In this document: positions 39,939 to 50,612 of the stretch, in pieces
Numbering within the stretch: position 1 is the stretch's first letter
How the letters are laid out: each line of letters starts with the position of its first letter
Assembly: GCA_902528135.1 (NCBI GenBank)
Contig: CABZRS010000001.1
Location: 1-64,000 of the forward strand
DNA from: an uncultured Pelagibacteraceae bacterium
Lineage (GTDB): Bacteria; Pseudomonadota; Alphaproteobacteria; Pelagibacterales; Pelagibacteraceae
Direction: 5' to 3'
DNA: 64,000 nt
Translations under genes and position numbers: made by a program
Notes under the pieces: generated by a model
Database searches by the model: none
What the model saw: only the letters and a program-made list of their open reading frames with translations
What the model was told of the DNA's origin: nothing

Positions 39939-40373
39939 CTAGATAGGCTTAAAAACTACAATGAAAACAATGAAAATAAGCAAAACTGTAGGTATTTCAT
40001 TGATAATTCTATAAAATTTTGATGATTTTTTGTTTTCTTTCAATTTTAGTAAACGCATGCATTTGCCAAGATATTCATGATAGATAGTCAATATTACAAC
40101 AAAAAAGATTTTAAGTTGAACCCATAAATAAGCAAAACTTTCGATGCCATTAATCCAAATTAAAATTATTCCAAAAAGCCATGATAAAATCATAGCTGGT
40201 CTCATTATATAATTGTAAAGTTTTCTTTCCATTGTCTCAAAGATTTCTGTGGCTTGTTCTTTTTCAAAGTTTTCTACATGATAAACAAATATTCTTGGTA
40301 AATATAATAGTCCAGCCATCCAAGAAATAACCGCAATTAAGTGAAGAGATTTAAATAATAGATATCCACTCAT
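39939..40373 (-). CDS. hemJ: Protoporphyrinogen oxidase HemJ
   Basis: [25 protein letters not shown]; next to hemH/hemE. Confidence 0.93.
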   Translation of the reverse strand: MSGYLLFKSLHLIAVISWMAGLLYLPRIFVYHVENFEKEQATEIFETMERKLYNYIMRPAMILSWLFGIILIWINGIESFAYLWVQLKIFFVVILTIYHEYLGKCMRLLKLKENKKSSKFYRIINEIPTVLLIFIVFIVVFKPI

Positions 40374-40376
40374 AAG

Positions 40377-41369
40377 TTATAAGTTTTTTGTAACTAGATG
40401 TTTTAACAATGAAATATGATCTTCACTATCGTTCAAACATGGTACCATTTCAAAATTTTCACCTCCTGACTTGATAAAACTTTCTTTTCCTTGGATCGAT
40501 ATTTCTTCTAGAGTTTCTACACAATCAGATGAAAATCCAGGGCAAATAACCAAAATATTTTTTTTACCTTCTTTAGGTAGAGTCTCAAAAGTTTTATCTG
40601 TATAAGGTTGCAACCACTCTTGAGGACCAAATCTAGATTGGAAGGTAGTCTTGATTTCAATATCTGAATACTGTTCTGAAATTAATCTGGTAGTTTTATG
40701 GCAATAACAATGATAAGGATCACCTTTATCAAAATATTTTTTTGGAATTCCATGATAAGATGCAATTATTAAATCTGGCTTCCAATTAATTTCACTAATC
40801 TTTTTTAAAATACTATTTTTAATCGCCTCAATGTACAATGGTTCAGACTCATAATGAGGTATTATTTTAAGATTTGGTTGCCACCTCATTTTCATTAAAG
40901 TTCTATAAACTTCATCACAAACTGTTGCTGTTGTTGCGGCAGCATACTGAGGATAAAGTGGGAGTATAATTAAATTTTCACAACCTTTTTTTTGAAGACC
41001 ATGAATTTTACCTTTAATACTTGGATTTCCATATCTCATAGCGAAATCAACAATTAAATCTTCATTGCTAATTTGATAAGATAGTTTTTCTGCTTGCCTC
41101 TCTGTAAAATATCTTAAAGGAGACATATTTTTATCTTCCATCCATATTTCTTTATAAGCTTTAGCTGTTTTAGAAGGTCTAAACGTAAGTATAAATAAGT
41201 TAAGAATTACCTGCCAAATTAAAGGATTTACTTCAATTACTCGTCTGTCTGACAAGAACTCTTTTAAATATTTTCTTATATCTAACCAACTAGTTGAGTC
41301 AGGTGTACCAAGATTAACAATTAAAATACCTGTTTTGCCATAATTTATTTTTGGATGGTCTGGTGTCAT
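40377..41369 (-). CDS. hemH: Ferrochelatase
   Basis: GILIVNLGTPDSTS, LPLYPQYAAATTATV, ASYHGIPKKYFDKGDPYHCYC, CPGFSSDCVETLEEI. Confidence 0.98.
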   Translation of the reverse strand: MTPDHPKINYGKTGILIVNLGTPDSTSWLDIRKYLKEFLSDRRVIEVNPLIWQVILNLFILTFRPSKTAKAYKEIWMEDKNMSPLRYFTERQAEKLSYQISNEDLIVDFAMRYGNPSIKGKIHGLQKKGCENLIILPLYPQYAAATTATVCDEVYRTLMKMRWQPNLKIIPHYESEPLYIEAIKNSILKKISEINWKPDLIIASYHGIPKKYFDKGDPYHCYCHKTTRLISEQYSDIEIKTTFQSRFGPQEWLQPYTDKTFETLPKEGKKNILVICPGFSSDCVETLEEISIQGKESFIKSGGENFEMVPCLNDSEDHISLLKHLVTKNL

Positions 41370-42367
41370 TTAAAATTTCTTACAATCTTGATTAGTTCCT
41401 CAACCATTTCAATTTTAGTCTCAGGAAGTATTCCGTGACCTAAATTAAAAATGTACGGGTGATCTTTAAAAATACCAAGATATTTTTCAACTTCTATTTT
41501 AAGAGTTTTTTGATCAGTTAATAATATTTTTGGGTCAAGACCGCCTTGTATTGGTATTTTGATTTCATTGAGTATTTTCTTTCGGTCAACATCATAATCT
41601 ATATTTACAGCGTCAGGTTTGACAATTTCACAAAAATTTTTGTAATCTTTTATACCTCTAGGAAAACATATAACGGGAACTCCTAGTTCCTTAACATATT
41701 CAACAATGTTAAGGGTTGGTATATAAATATATTCTGGAATTTTATCTTCTAGTAATCCAGCCCAACTATCAAAAATTTGAATAATTTGAGCTCCTGCTTC
41801 AATTTGGTTTTTTATATGAAGTTTTAAAAATTTTTCTACAATTCCTAGAAGTCTATTAATTAAAAAATCATCTTTAAAAAATTCATTTGATAACCCTTTT
41901 TTAGGAGAAGATTTATTAATCATATAAACAAGAATGGTCCACGGAGCCCCAACAAATCCGATCATATCCCTATTCTTCATTAAAGGATCTTTTGATGTTT
42001 TTGAGATTGCTTTATAAACTTTATAAACTTTTTCAGTAAAATTTATTTCATCGATATTTTTTATTTTTTCTAGATCTATATTTCCTAATTTAGGTCCAAA
42101 ATTTTTTTCAAATTCTACATTTTGGCCAAGTCCATAAGGTAACATTAAAATATCTGAGAAGATTACTGCTCCGTCAAATCCAAATCTTTTAATAGGTTGA
42201 AGTGTAATTTCCGATGCTAACTCGCTATTTAAACATAATTTTATAAAATCTTGGTTTTTTTTTCTAATCTCTCGAAACTCTGGCAAGTATCTTCCTGCCT
42301 GTCTCATTAACCATATAGGATTTGTTTTAGTATCTTGTTTCTTAATGCAGTTAGTTATGGGATTCAT
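41366..42367 (-). CDS. hemE: Uroporphyrinogen decarboxylase
   Basis: PIWLMRQAGRYLPEFRE, GFDGAVIFSDILMLPYGLG, NLGHGILPETK. Confidence 0.98.
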   Translation of the reverse strand: MNPITNCIKKQDTKTNPIWLMRQAGRYLPEFREIRKKNQDFIKLCLNSELASEITLQPIKRFGFDGAVIFSDILMLPYGLGQNVEFEKNFGPKLGNIDLEKIKNIDEINFTEKVYKVYKAISKTSKDPLMKNRDMIGFVGAPWTILVYMINKSSPKKGLSNEFFKDDFLINRLLGIVEKFLKLHIKNQIEAGAQIIQIFDSWAGLLEDKIPEYIYIPTLNIVEYVKELGVPVICFPRGIKDYKNFCEIVKPDAVNIDYDVDRKKILNEIKIPIQGGLDPKILLTDQKTLKIEVEKYLGIFKDHPYIFNLGHGILPETKIEMVEELIKIVRNFK

Positions 42368-42650
42368 ATAAATAGATATATATTATTTACTTTATTAGTA
42401 TTATGTATTGTGAAGAACGTAAATTAGTCAATTCCATACTTAAATTAACTTAATATACACAGTTTAGACCCTTAATTAGTATTGTATTATAAGGCTTTAT
42501 TAGTTTTCTCACATTTAATCCATATTATGTATAATTATAATCACAGCTTATAATTTAGTTAATTTAATGGGAAAAAAACTAAGTTCAATTAGTTAAAAAA
42601 CTAAATCTGCATTTTTCTTATTTTACTAATAGTTTATAAACATCTTATAC
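42368..42650. other. Candidate chromosomal replication origin (oriC)
   Basis: 283-bp AT-rich non-coding gap between hemE (-) and ppsR (+), largest gap in the window; transcription largely diverges from here; flanked on the left by parAB/mnmG/rsmG/rho; degenerate DnaA-box-like ATATACACA and short repeats. Confidence 0.65.
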
Positions 42651-43478
42651 ATGAGAAACTTATATCAAATTTATCTAATATCAGACTCAACAGGGGAAAC
42701 TTTGGATAGAATTTTTTTAGCATTAAAAGCTCAATTTCCTAATTTTGAATATGAAACTAACCATTTTTCGTTTACTCGTACTGAAAGTCAAACCTTAAGT
42801 ATTTTAAAACAAGCTAAAAAAGATAAAAATTCAATAATTTTATACACTATTGTAAATAGTAAATTAGCTAAGTATCTTACAGAAAAGGCTTTTGAAAGGG
42901 AAATACCATGTTTTGGAGTTTTGGGAGATCTAATTTTAAACTTCTCAAAAGTTTTAAATCAAAAAGCTTCTCATGTACCAAGCGGTCAACATATTTTAAA
43001 TGAAGAATACTATGATAGGATAGAAGCAATTCAATTTACAATGAATCATGATGATGGTAACCAAATAGATGACATAGAAAAATCAGACATTATTTTGCTA
43101 GGTGTTAGTAGAACAAGTAAAACACCAACCTCTATTTATTTAGCAAATAGAGGGTTTAAAACTTCAAATATTCCGTTGGTAAACAAGAACTCTATACCAT
43201 CTAAAGTAACTGAAAAAAATTTTCTCCCATGCGTTATCGGCTTGGTAACCGAAGCTGAAAGATTATATGATTTAAGAAAAAATAGATTAACTTCATTGAA
43301 AGAAGATCAAAACAGCGAATATGTAAATATTGATAAAATTAAGGATGAATTAGATAGTGCTAGAAAAATATTCAAAGAGAATAGTTGGCCAACGATAGAT
43401 GTAACAAGAAAATCGGTAGAAGAAACAGCTGCCTCTGTAATTAAAATTTATGAAATAAAAAATAAAAAAAATGCTTAA
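42651..43478 (+). CDS. ppsR: Pyruvate, phosphate dikinase/PEP synthase regulatory protein (DUF299)
   Basis: IYLISDSTGETLDRI, DIILLGVSRTSKTPTSIYLANRGFKTSNIPLV. Confidence 0.95.
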   Translation: MRNLYQIYLISDSTGETLDRIFLALKAQFPNFEYETNHFSFTRTESQTLSILKQAKKDKNSIILYTIVNSKLAKYLTEKAFEREIPCFGVLGDLILNFSKVLNQKASHVPSGQHILNEEYYDRIEAIQFTMNHDDGNQIDDIEKSDIILLGVSRTSKTPTSIYLANRGFKTSNIPLVNKNSIPSKVTEKNFLPCVIGLVTEAERLYDLRKNRLTSLKEDQNSEYVNIDKIKDELDSARKIFKENSWPTIDVTRKSVEETAASVIKIYEIKNKKNA

Positions 43479-44055
43479 TATTATTTTGGCATCAAAAAGC
43501 AAAGTTAGAAAGGAAATACTAGATAATCATAATATACTATGCAATGTTGAGGCATCAAATGTAGATGAAGAACCAATTAAAGAAAGTTTATTAAAAGAGG
43601 GAGCTTCTCCAGAAATTATTTCAAAAAGTCTAGCTGAATTAAAAGCAAATAAAGTAAGTCAAAAAATGAATAATAGCCTAGTTTTAGGAGCTGATAGTGT
43701 TATTGATTTGACTGGTGAGCTAATATCAAAACCAGAGAGTAGGGGTGAAGCACTTAAAATTTTAAAAAAACTTAATGGAAAAAAACACTCTTTAATAAGT
43801 TCAGTTTGTATCTCTAAAAATGGCTCAATGGTTTGGAATTACACAGATAAAGCATATTTAACAATGAAACATTTTTCTGAAAATGAACTAATAGATTATC
43901 TTGATAAAATAAGTGATGAAAAATTATATGCATATAATGTTTATCAAATTGAAGGAGAAGGAAGAACATTATTTTCAAATATTGATGGGGATGAAGATAC
44001 GATAATGGGTCTTCCTATTAAAAAAATTAAGGAGTATTTAGAACTTCAGAAATGA
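43471..44055 (+). CDS. maf: Maf-family nucleotide pyrophosphatase
   Basis: IILASKSKVRKEIL, LVLGADSVIDL, DEDTIMGLPI. Confidence 0.93.
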   Translation: MLNIILASKSKVRKEILDNHNILCNVEASNVDEEPIKESLLKEGASPEIISKSLAELKANKVSQKMNNSLVLGADSVIDLTGELISKPESRGEALKILKKLNGKKHSLISSVCISKNGSMVWNYTDKAYLTMKHFSENELIDYLDKISDEKLYAYNVYQIEGEGRTLFSNIDGDEDTIMGLPIKKIKEYLELQK

Positions 44056-44846
44056 AAAAGTTTTTAGTAATAGGAAATCCCATTGAACATTCATTGTCAC
44101 CAAAGCTCCACAATTATTGGTTAAAATCATATAATTTAAGTGGAATTTATGGAAAACTAGAAGCAAATGTAAAAGATTTACCTGAATTATGTACTTCTAT
44201 TAAAAAGGGGGACTTAGATGGTTTAAATGTTACAGTCCCATTTAAAAAATCAATAATACCTTACTTAGATATTTTAAGTGGTGATGCATTAAGGACACAA
44301 TCAGTTAATACCATTTCATTGGATAATGGTAAATTAATTGGAAACAATACTGATATAGATGGATTTGAATTAAGTATAAAAAAAATAAAATACAATGTTA
44401 GTGATAAAACAGTCCTGATATTAGGTGCTGGTGGTGTAGTGCCTTCAATCATTTGCGCATTACTAAGGATGAATGCATCTAAAATATTTGTAAGTAATAG
44501 AACTCAAAAAAAAGCTGATCATTTAAAAGAATTGTTTGAAGAAATAGAGATTATTGAATGGGGGGATTTACCAGAGTCTGATATAATTATAAATGCTACA
44601 ACTTTAGGTCTTAAAAAAAATGATTCTTTTGGTTTAGACTTTTCTAAGTACAGTCAGAATAAGTTCTTCTATGATATTATCTATGCTCCATTTTCGACGG
44701 AATTCTCAGAAGCAGGAAATTCACAAAATAACTTAAGTGAGAATGGTTTTAATATGTTTTTATTTCAAGCCAAAAAAGCTTTTAGTATTTGGCATAATGT
44801 TGAACCAGAAATAAATCAAGAATTAGTTGGATTTTTAAAAAATTAG
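44052..44846 (+). CDS. aroE: Shikimate dehydrogenase
   Basis: VIGNPIEHSLSPKLHNYWL, GLNVTVPFKKSI, NNTDIDGF. Confidence 0.96.
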   Translation: MKKFLVIGNPIEHSLSPKLHNYWLKSYNLSGIYGKLEANVKDLPELCTSIKKGDLDGLNVTVPFKKSIIPYLDILSGDALRTQSVNTISLDNGKLIGNNTDIDGFELSIKKIKYNVSDKTVLILGAGGVVPSIICALLRMNASKIFVSNRTQKKADHLKELFEEIEIIEWGDLPESDIIINATTLGLKKNDSFGLDFSKYSQNKFFYDIIYAPFSTEFSEAGNSQNNLSENGFNMFLFQAKKAFSIWHNVEPEINQELVGFLKN

Positions 44847-44848
44847 GG

Positions 44849-45442
44849 ATGATTAGAATTGCAATAATTGGCGGTATAGGTTCAGGTAAATCTGTCATTT
44901 CAAAGTTGTTTGGATGTCCAGTATTTAATGCAGATAATGAAGTTAAATATATTTATAAAAAAAGTAGAAAGTGTTTTAATAAATTAAAAAAAAAATTACC
45001 AAAATTTATTAAGACTTTTCCTATAAAAAAAGAAGAGCTTATATCAGCCATTAACTCAAATAAAAAAAATCTCAGATTAATATCTTCAATTGTTCATCCA
45101 TTGGTTCGGGAAAGTATGAAAAAATTTATAACGAAAAATAAAAATAACAAATTGGTTATTCTAGATATTCCTTTGCTAATTGAAAACAAACTAAATGAAA
45201 AAAAAGATATAATAATTTTTATTCAAGCTAAAAATTCAAAGGTTTTACAGAGGATAAAAAAAAGACCTTTTTTTAATAGAAAATTGATTAAAAACCTTAA
45301 AGAAAATCAGGCTAATCTATCTAAAAAGAAAAAATTAGCTAATTATATAATTAATAATAATTACTCCCTTCATATTATGAAAAAAAAAATTAATATAATT
45401 AAAAAAGAAATTTTAAATGAAAGAAATAGTTCTAGATACTGA
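44849..45442 (+). CDS. coaE: Dephospho-CoA kinase
   Basis: IAIIGGIGSGKSVISKLF, VILDIPLLIENKL. Confidence 0.93.
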   Translation: MIRIAIIGGIGSGKSVISKLFGCPVFNADNEVKYIYKKSRKCFNKLKKKLPKFIKTFPIKKEELISAINSNKKNLRLISSIVHPLVRESMKKFITKNKNNKLVILDIPLLIENKLNEKKDIIIFIQAKNSKVLQRIKKRPFFNRKLIKNLKENQANLSKKKKLANYIINNNYSLHIMKKKINIIKKEILNERNSSRY

Positions 45443-46085
45443 AACAACAGGTTTATCTGTAAGAGACGGCCATAGAATTGTTGAAATTGGATGTATAGAA
45501 TTGGATAATTTAATACCTACAAAAAATATATTTCATTTTTATTTAAACCCAGAAAGAAAAGTATCAGAAAAAGCATTTGAAGTTCACGGATATTCTGATG
45601 AATTTCTATCAAATAAGCAAAAATTTATTGAAATAGCAGATGATTTTTTAGAATTTATAAAAGATAAAAAAATAATAATTCATAACGCGGAGTTTGATAT
45701 TGGTCATTTAAATAATGAATTATCTTTAATTGGTAAAAAAAAAATTAATAACTTAAATGTTATTGATACATTAGAATTAGCTAGAAATAAATTTCCAGGG
45801 TCAAGTATTAGTTTAGATGCACTGTGTAGAAGATTTAGAATTGATAATTCTAGGAGGGAAAAGCATACTGCCCTAATAGATTGTGAATTACTTGCTAAAG
45901 TATATATAAATTTAATTGATCAAAAAGAACCAACTTTAAATTTAAATGATAGTAATGAGATAAAGATTTCGTCAACTAACAGTGTATTAAATTATTATAA
46001 AAAAATTGTCACTCCTAGTGAAGAAGAACTTTCAAATCATAAAGAATTTCTTAAAAAAAACTTAAAAAAAAATTATTTTAATTAA
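45417..46085 (+). CDS. dnaQ: DNA polymerase III subunit epsilon
   Basis: IVLDTETTGLSVRDGHRIVEIGCIEL, IIIHNAEFDIGHLN, REKHTALIDCELLAKVY. Confidence 0.97.
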   Translation: MKEIVLDTETTGLSVRDGHRIVEIGCIELDNLIPTKNIFHFYLNPERKVSEKAFEVHGYSDEFLSNKQKFIEIADDFLEFIKDKKIIIHNAEFDIGHLNNELSLIGKKKINNLNVIDTLELARNKFPGSSISLDALCRRFRIDNSRREKHTALIDCELLAKVYINLIDQKEPTLNLNDSNEIKISSTNSVLNYYKKIVTPSEEELSNHKEFLKKNLKKNYFN

Positions 46086-46090
46086 GTTTT
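46057..46090. terminator. Candidate bidirectional inverted repeat at dnaQ/secB convergent ends
   Basis: AAAACTTAA (46057-46065) / TTAAGTTTT (46082-46090), perfect 9-bp arms. Confidence 0.4.
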
Positions 46091-46500
46091 GCTTTATATA
46101 GTTCTTCAAAATCAATTTTTTTTCCAAACTTTAAATCTGGAAGACCAGCATTTCTAAGAATAGTTAAAAATTTTTGTTCCAACTCAGGATATATTTTTGT
46201 TTGTAAATCACATAATATTATTTTTTCAAGTTCATCTTTTTTAATTTTTAAATCTAAAATATTAATTACAGTAGCGTATTTGATTTGAAAAATTCCTGTT
46301 TTCTTTTTTTTATTTGGATTTGCATAACTTAATGTAGTTGCCACCTCAATCATCTTTTTTTTTATTGGTTTTGAATTTATATCAACTTTCATTTGAAACT
46401 CTGGAATTGTATTTCTTATCGTAAGTAAACTTTCTGGACCGGGTATTTCAACTGATAAATCTTGAATATAACTTACAATTATTTTGTATTTATCGTCCAT
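46078..46500 (-). CDS. secB: Protein-export chaperone SecB
   Basis: YIQDLSVEIPGPESL; length and dnaQ/fxsA/tim44 neighbourhood. Confidence 0.82.
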   Translation of the reverse strand: MDDKYKIIVSYIQDLSVEIPGPESLLTIRNTIPEFQMKVDINSKPIKKKMIEVATTLSYANPNKKKKTGIFQIKYATVINILDLKIKKDELEKIILCDLQTKIYPELEQKFLTILRNAGLPDLKFGKKIDFEELYKAKLN

Positions 46501-46915
46501 CTTTATCCTCTATATCCTCATACTCTCCTTCAATATAATTTTTTTCTTTAACATTACTTTTCGTCTTTGTTTTTTTTTTTGAATATTTGCTAAGAATTAT
46601 TTTCCTTGTAAACGGAAATATTAATAGAATACCAATTAGGTCAGTTGCAAATCCAGGCAATATTAGCAGCAAAGCAGCAAATGCAATTGCTGCTCCAGAA
46701 ATTATTTCATAAAGTGGAAGCTCATTTTTAACTAATTGAGACATTCCTGAACGTAATGTGTTAAATCCCTCATATCTTGCGTACCAAATACCCACAATTG
46801 CGGTAGTTAAAATTAGTAAAATGGTATTTAATGCCCCTATTTCTGATCCCACCTTTATAAATAGGTAGATTTCAATAAGAGGTATACCTAAAATAAGAAT
46901 TAATGCTGTGTTCAT
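46490..46915 (-). CDS. fxsA: FxsA family membrane protein
   Basis: IPLIEIYLFIKVGSEIGALNTILLILTTAIVGIWYARYEG, LLILPGFATDLIGILLIFP. Confidence 0.92.
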   Translation of the reverse strand: MNTALILILGIPLIEIYLFIKVGSEIGALNTILLILTTAIVGIWYARYEGFNTLRSGMSQLVKNELPLYEIISGAAIAFAALLLILPGFATDLIGILLIFPFTRKIILSKYSKKKTKTKSNVKEKNYIEGEYEDIEDKDGR

Positions 46916-46973
46916 TTGTCTATAATGTAAATTGCAGGTTGAAATTAATCAACATAGTAAATATTATTACTAT

Positions 46974-47564
46974 ATGAGTTATAGCTTCGAGTACATCGAT
47001 ATAATACTATTAGCAATGATAGCGGGTTTTATCTTCCTCAGATTAAGAGGAATTTTGGGAAAAAAAACAGGTTTTGAAGAAAATATTAATTCAAGTTTTC
47101 CTCACGAGGAGGTCCCAGAAACAAAAAACTCTCCTATTTTAAATGCTGATACTTTTGACGATGCAGCAAAAAAAGACTTTATTAATGGTGCAAAAATTGC
47201 TTACGAAAGTATAATTACTAGTTTCTCTAAGGGAGATTTAAAATCAATAAAAAATCTTTTAGCTAAAAATGTATATGACCAATTTGATGAAGCAATCAAA
47301 GATAAAAAAGCAAGAAATGTAAAATCTGAGACCACATTTATAGGTATTAATTCTGCAGAAATCAAAGAGCACAATCAAAATAAAAATATGCTTGAAGTAA
47401 CTGTTGAATTTGTAAGTGAGATAATATCTTGTATTAAGGATAAGGATAATAAAGTTGTCTCTGGAGATGACCAAAAAATTAAAAAAGTATTAGATACTTG
47501 GAAATTTACTAAAGATAGCACCTCAAGAAACCCTAACTGGCAAATAATAGATACCCAGGCTTAG
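46974..47564 (+). CDS. Tim44-like domain protein
   Basis: N-terminal TM (IDIILLAMIAGFIFLRLRGILGKKTG), Tim44/MBA1-like domain; start set at MSYSFEY (46974). Confidence 0.88.
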   Translation: MSYSFEYIDIILLAMIAGFIFLRLRGILGKKTGFEENINSSFPHEEVPETKNSPILNADTFDDAAKKDFINGAKIAYESIITSFSKGDLKSIKNLLAKNVYDQFDEAIKDKKARNVKSETTFIGINSAEIKEHNQNKNMLEVTVEFVSEIISCIKDKDNKVVSGDDQKIKKVLDTWKFTKDSTSRNPNWQIIDTQA

Positions 47565-47987
47565 TTGATAAAAAAAATATCAGATAAAGATAAAAAAGTT
47601 TGGAAAAGCTTTATTGAAAGCGATGAAAAGTTAGAAGATAAAGATAAAATTTTATCATCTCATAGCATAAATCTTCGATCTCAAGTTTCTATAGATTTAC
47701 ACGGATATGGCTTAGAAGAAGCGAATAAAAAAATATTTAATTTTATTAACGAATGTTTTGATAAAAATGTTGAAAAAATTAATATTATTACAGGTAAGGG
47801 GTCGAGGTCTAAAAATAATGAAAATCCATATCAGTCTAGTAATCTTAGTATTCTAAAACACTCTGTACCAGATTTTATTCAAAATAATAAAGAGCTTATG
47901 GTTAAAATTTTAAGTATTGATTTAAATTCAATTAATAGTCCTTTAAAAGGAAATTTTAATATAATCTTGAAAAAAAATAAAAATTAA
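47565..47987 (+). CDS. Smr domain protein (TTG start)
   Basis: SIDLHGYGLEEANKKIFNFINECF, INIITGKGSRS. Confidence 0.9.
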   Translation: MIKKISDKDKKVWKSFIESDEKLEDKDKILSSHSINLRSQVSIDLHGYGLEEANKKIFNFINECFDKNVEKINIITGKGSRSKNNENPYQSSNLSILKHSVPDFIQNNKELMVKILSIDLNSINSPLKGNFNIILKKNKN

Positions 47988-47988
47988 T

Positions 47989-48645
47989 ATGACAGTCAAG
48001 AGAACAAGTAAAATTGTTCAAAAAAAATACCTCCAAGAAAATTCCAATTTAAAAATTTTAGAGTTAGGTTGTTCAAATGAGAATTACTGGAAAGAAGCTA
48101 ACCATTATGCTGATATATTTGATTATCAAGATTTTTTTAAAAGTAAAAATTTAACTTTTACCAAGATAGATATTGGTAAAAAATTACCTTTCCGCGATAA
48201 GGAATTTGATTATGTTATTTTAAGTCACGTACTTGAGCATGTTGAAGATATAGTAAAATTTAAATCAGAAATAGAAAGAGTAGCTAAATCAGGCTATATT
48301 GAATTACCCACCAAGCTCGCTGATAATTTAGTGTTTGATTTTGTAGAGGAAAAATATGCCCACAAATGGTGGTTAGAATTTGATGACTCCTCTCAAACTT
48401 TGTTCTATTCAAGAAAAATTAATCCGATACAGAGTTTTTTATCTGTAGGCTCATTAAATAAATTAGTAAAGTATTATGAGGATAGTCTAACAATTCAACT
48501 TTATTGGCAAGAAAATATAGAAATCAAAGAAAGGAATAAATATATCGAAAATAAAAAAATATCATTTTTTGATCTTCAACGCAAATTTTATGGATACAAA
48601 ATAAGATCTATTAAAGCAAAAATAAAAAATTTATTTAAAGTATAA
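47989..48645 (+). CDS. Class I SAM-dependent methyltransferase
   Basis: [36 protein letters not shown]. Confidence 0.85.
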   Translation: MTVKRTSKIVQKKYLQENSNLKILELGCSNENYWKEANHYADIFDYQDFFKSKNLTFTKIDIGKKLPFRDKEFDYVILSHVLEHVEDIVKFKSEIERVAKSGYIELPTKLADNLVFDFVEEKYAHKWWLEFDDSSQTLFYSRKINPIQSFLSVGSLNKLVKYYEDSLTIQLYWQENIEIKERNKYIENKKISFFDLQRKFYGYKIRSIKAKIKNLFKV

Positions 48646-48649
48646 ATTT
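48627..48649. terminator. Candidate bidirectional inverted repeat at methyltransferase/hslU convergent ends
   Basis: AAATTTAT-TTAAAGT-ATAAATTT. Confidence 0.4.
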
Positions 48650-50005
48650 AGAAAGATCTGCGTCTTTAACTAACTCACCAATATTTTTCTTAATATATTC
48701 AGAATCAATACTAATTTTTTCTCCAGCTCTGTCTGTTGCCGTAAAACTAATTTCATCTAAAACTCTCTCTATTATTGTATGTAGTCTTCTGGCACCAATA
48801 TTTTCGACTGTTGTATTTACTTCGCTTGCAATTGTTGCAATGGTATCGATTCCATCTTCAGTAAATTCTAAATCAACATTTTCAGTTTTTAGCAAAGCCT
48901 TATATTGTTTAATCAAACTATTATCTGGCTCTTTTAAAATTCTCTTAAAATCCTCACTATTCAACGCATCTAGTTCAACCCTAATTGGCAATCTTCCTTG
49001 TAGCTCAGGTAAAAGATCTGACGGTTTTGCTAACTGGAATGCTCCTGAAGCTATAAATAATATATGATCTGTTTTAATTGGACCATATTTAGTACTTACT
49101 GTTGTGCCTTCTATTAAGGGAAGTAAGTCTCTTTGAACTCCCTCTCTTGATACATCTCCGCCAACCCTATCAGTTCTTGCTGAAATTTTATCTATCTCAT
49201 CTAAAAACACAATTCCATTATTTTCAGTTGTATTTTTTGCTGATTTAATAATTTTATCTTGTTCGATTAATTTATCAGCCTCCTCATTAAGTAAAATCTC
49301 ATGAGATTCTTTGACTGACATTTTTTTCTTCTTTGCTTTTTGGCCCATAGACTTTCCAAGCATGTCGGAAATATTAATCATACCAACATTTGCACCAGGC
49401 ATACCAGGAATTTCAAATGACGGCATTCCACCACCACTTTCAGTTACGGCTATTTCAATTTCGTTATCATCCAAGTCACCATCTCTTAATCTTTTCCTAA
49501 AGCTTTCTCTTGTTGCAACACTAGCTTTATTCCCGACTATTGCATCAAGAACTCTATCTTCTGCTAATTTTTGTGCTTTAGCATGAACTTCTTTTCTCTT
49601 TTTTACTTTTTCCATTGCAATAGCAATTTCAAGAAGGTCTCTTATGATTTGCTCTACATCTCTTCCAACATAACCTACTTCAGTAAATCTTGTTGCTTCA
49701 ACTTTTACAAATGGTGCTTCAGCTAATTTTGATAATCTCCTTGATATTTCTGTTTTACCAACTCCTGTTGGTCCCATCATCAAAATATTTTTTGGAAGTA
49801 CTTCATCTTTCATATCACCTTCTAGAGCTTGTCTTCTCCATCTATTTCTTAAAGCAATTGCAACGGCTCTTTTTGCATTATTTTGTCCGACAACAAATCT
49901 ATCTAATTCAGAAACTATTTCTCTTGGAGATAATGAATTTTGAATATTATTTTTTTCTTTTTTTAATTTAGCGTTTGGTAATGTTGTAACGTTTGATTTT
50001 TCCAT
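48635..50005 (-). CDS. hslU: HslU ATP-dependent protease ATPase subunit
   Basis: [48 protein letters not shown]. Confidence 0.98.
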   Translation of the reverse strand: MEKSNVTTLPNAKLKKEKNNIQNSLSPREIVSELDRFVVGQNNAKRAVAIALRNRWRRQALEGDMKDEVLPKNILMMGPTGVGKTEISRRLSKLAEAPFVKVEATRFTEVGYVGRDVEQIIRDLLEIAIAMEKVKKRKEVHAKAQKLAEDRVLDAIVGNKASVATRESFRKRLRDGDLDDNEIEIAVTESGGGMPSFEIPGMPGANVGMINISDMLGKSMGQKAKKKKMSVKESHEILLNEEADKLIEQDKIIKSAKNTTENNGIVFLDEIDKISARTDRVGGDVSREGVQRDLLPLIEGTTVSTKYGPIKTDHILFIASGAFQLAKPSDLLPELQGRLPIRVELDALNSEDFKRILKEPDNSLIKQYKALLKTENVDLEFTEDGIDTIATIASEVNTTVENIGARRLHTIIERVLDEISFTATDRAGEKISIDSEYIKKNIGELVKDADLSKFIL

Positions 50006-50521
50006 TTAAATTTTCTCTATATTCAAATTATCATTTGTAAAAACACATATTTCAGATGCAACTTTAATTGCCTTCTTAGCAACTTCTTCTGCGGATAAAT
50101 CTGTATCCATTAATACTTTTGCAGAAGCTAATGCGTAATTTCCGCCAGACCCTATTCCAATAACGTCTCCTTCAGGTTCTAAAACATCACCAGTTCCTGA
50201 AATAATAAAGCTATTTTCTTTATCACCAACTGCCATCAAGGCTTCTAATCTTCTTAAATATTTATCTGTTCTCCAATCTTTAGCTAATTCAACAGCAGCT
50301 CTTGCTAAATTTCCAGCATGTTTTTCTAGTTTAGACTCTAATCTTTCAAATAATGTTAAGGCATCTGCTGTAGAACCGGCAAAACCTGCGATCACATTTC
50401 TTTTCTCAATCTTACGAACTTTATTTGCAGTTTTCTTAATTACTGTATTTCCCATACTAACTTGGCCATCACCAGCAACTACTACTTCATTGTTTTTTCT
50501 TACTAATACTATTGTTGTCAT
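50006..50521 (-). CDS. hslV: HslV ATP-dependent protease proteolytic subunit
   Basis: [54 protein letters not shown]. Confidence 0.98.
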   Translation of the reverse strand: MTTIVLVRKNNEVVVAGDGQVSMGNTVIKKTANKVRKIEKRNVIAGFAGSTADALTLFERLESKLEKHAGNLARAAVELAKDWRTDKYLRRLEALMAVGDKENSFIISGTGDVLEPEGDVIGIGSGGNYALASAKVLMDTDLSAEEVAKKAIKVASEICVFTNDNLNIEKI

Positions 50522-50612
50522 GGGATATAGATGGATACTAAATACAATAGTTCAAGACCAAGGCTAGAATTATTGCCATAATTCAATAATAGATATATAC
50601 CTTTTTCATATT

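Noticed and set aside
42368-42650. tRNA or ncRNA gene in the hemE-ppsR gap
   Set aside because: No cloverleaf or TPsiC-like motif seen; AT-rich repeats fit an origin better
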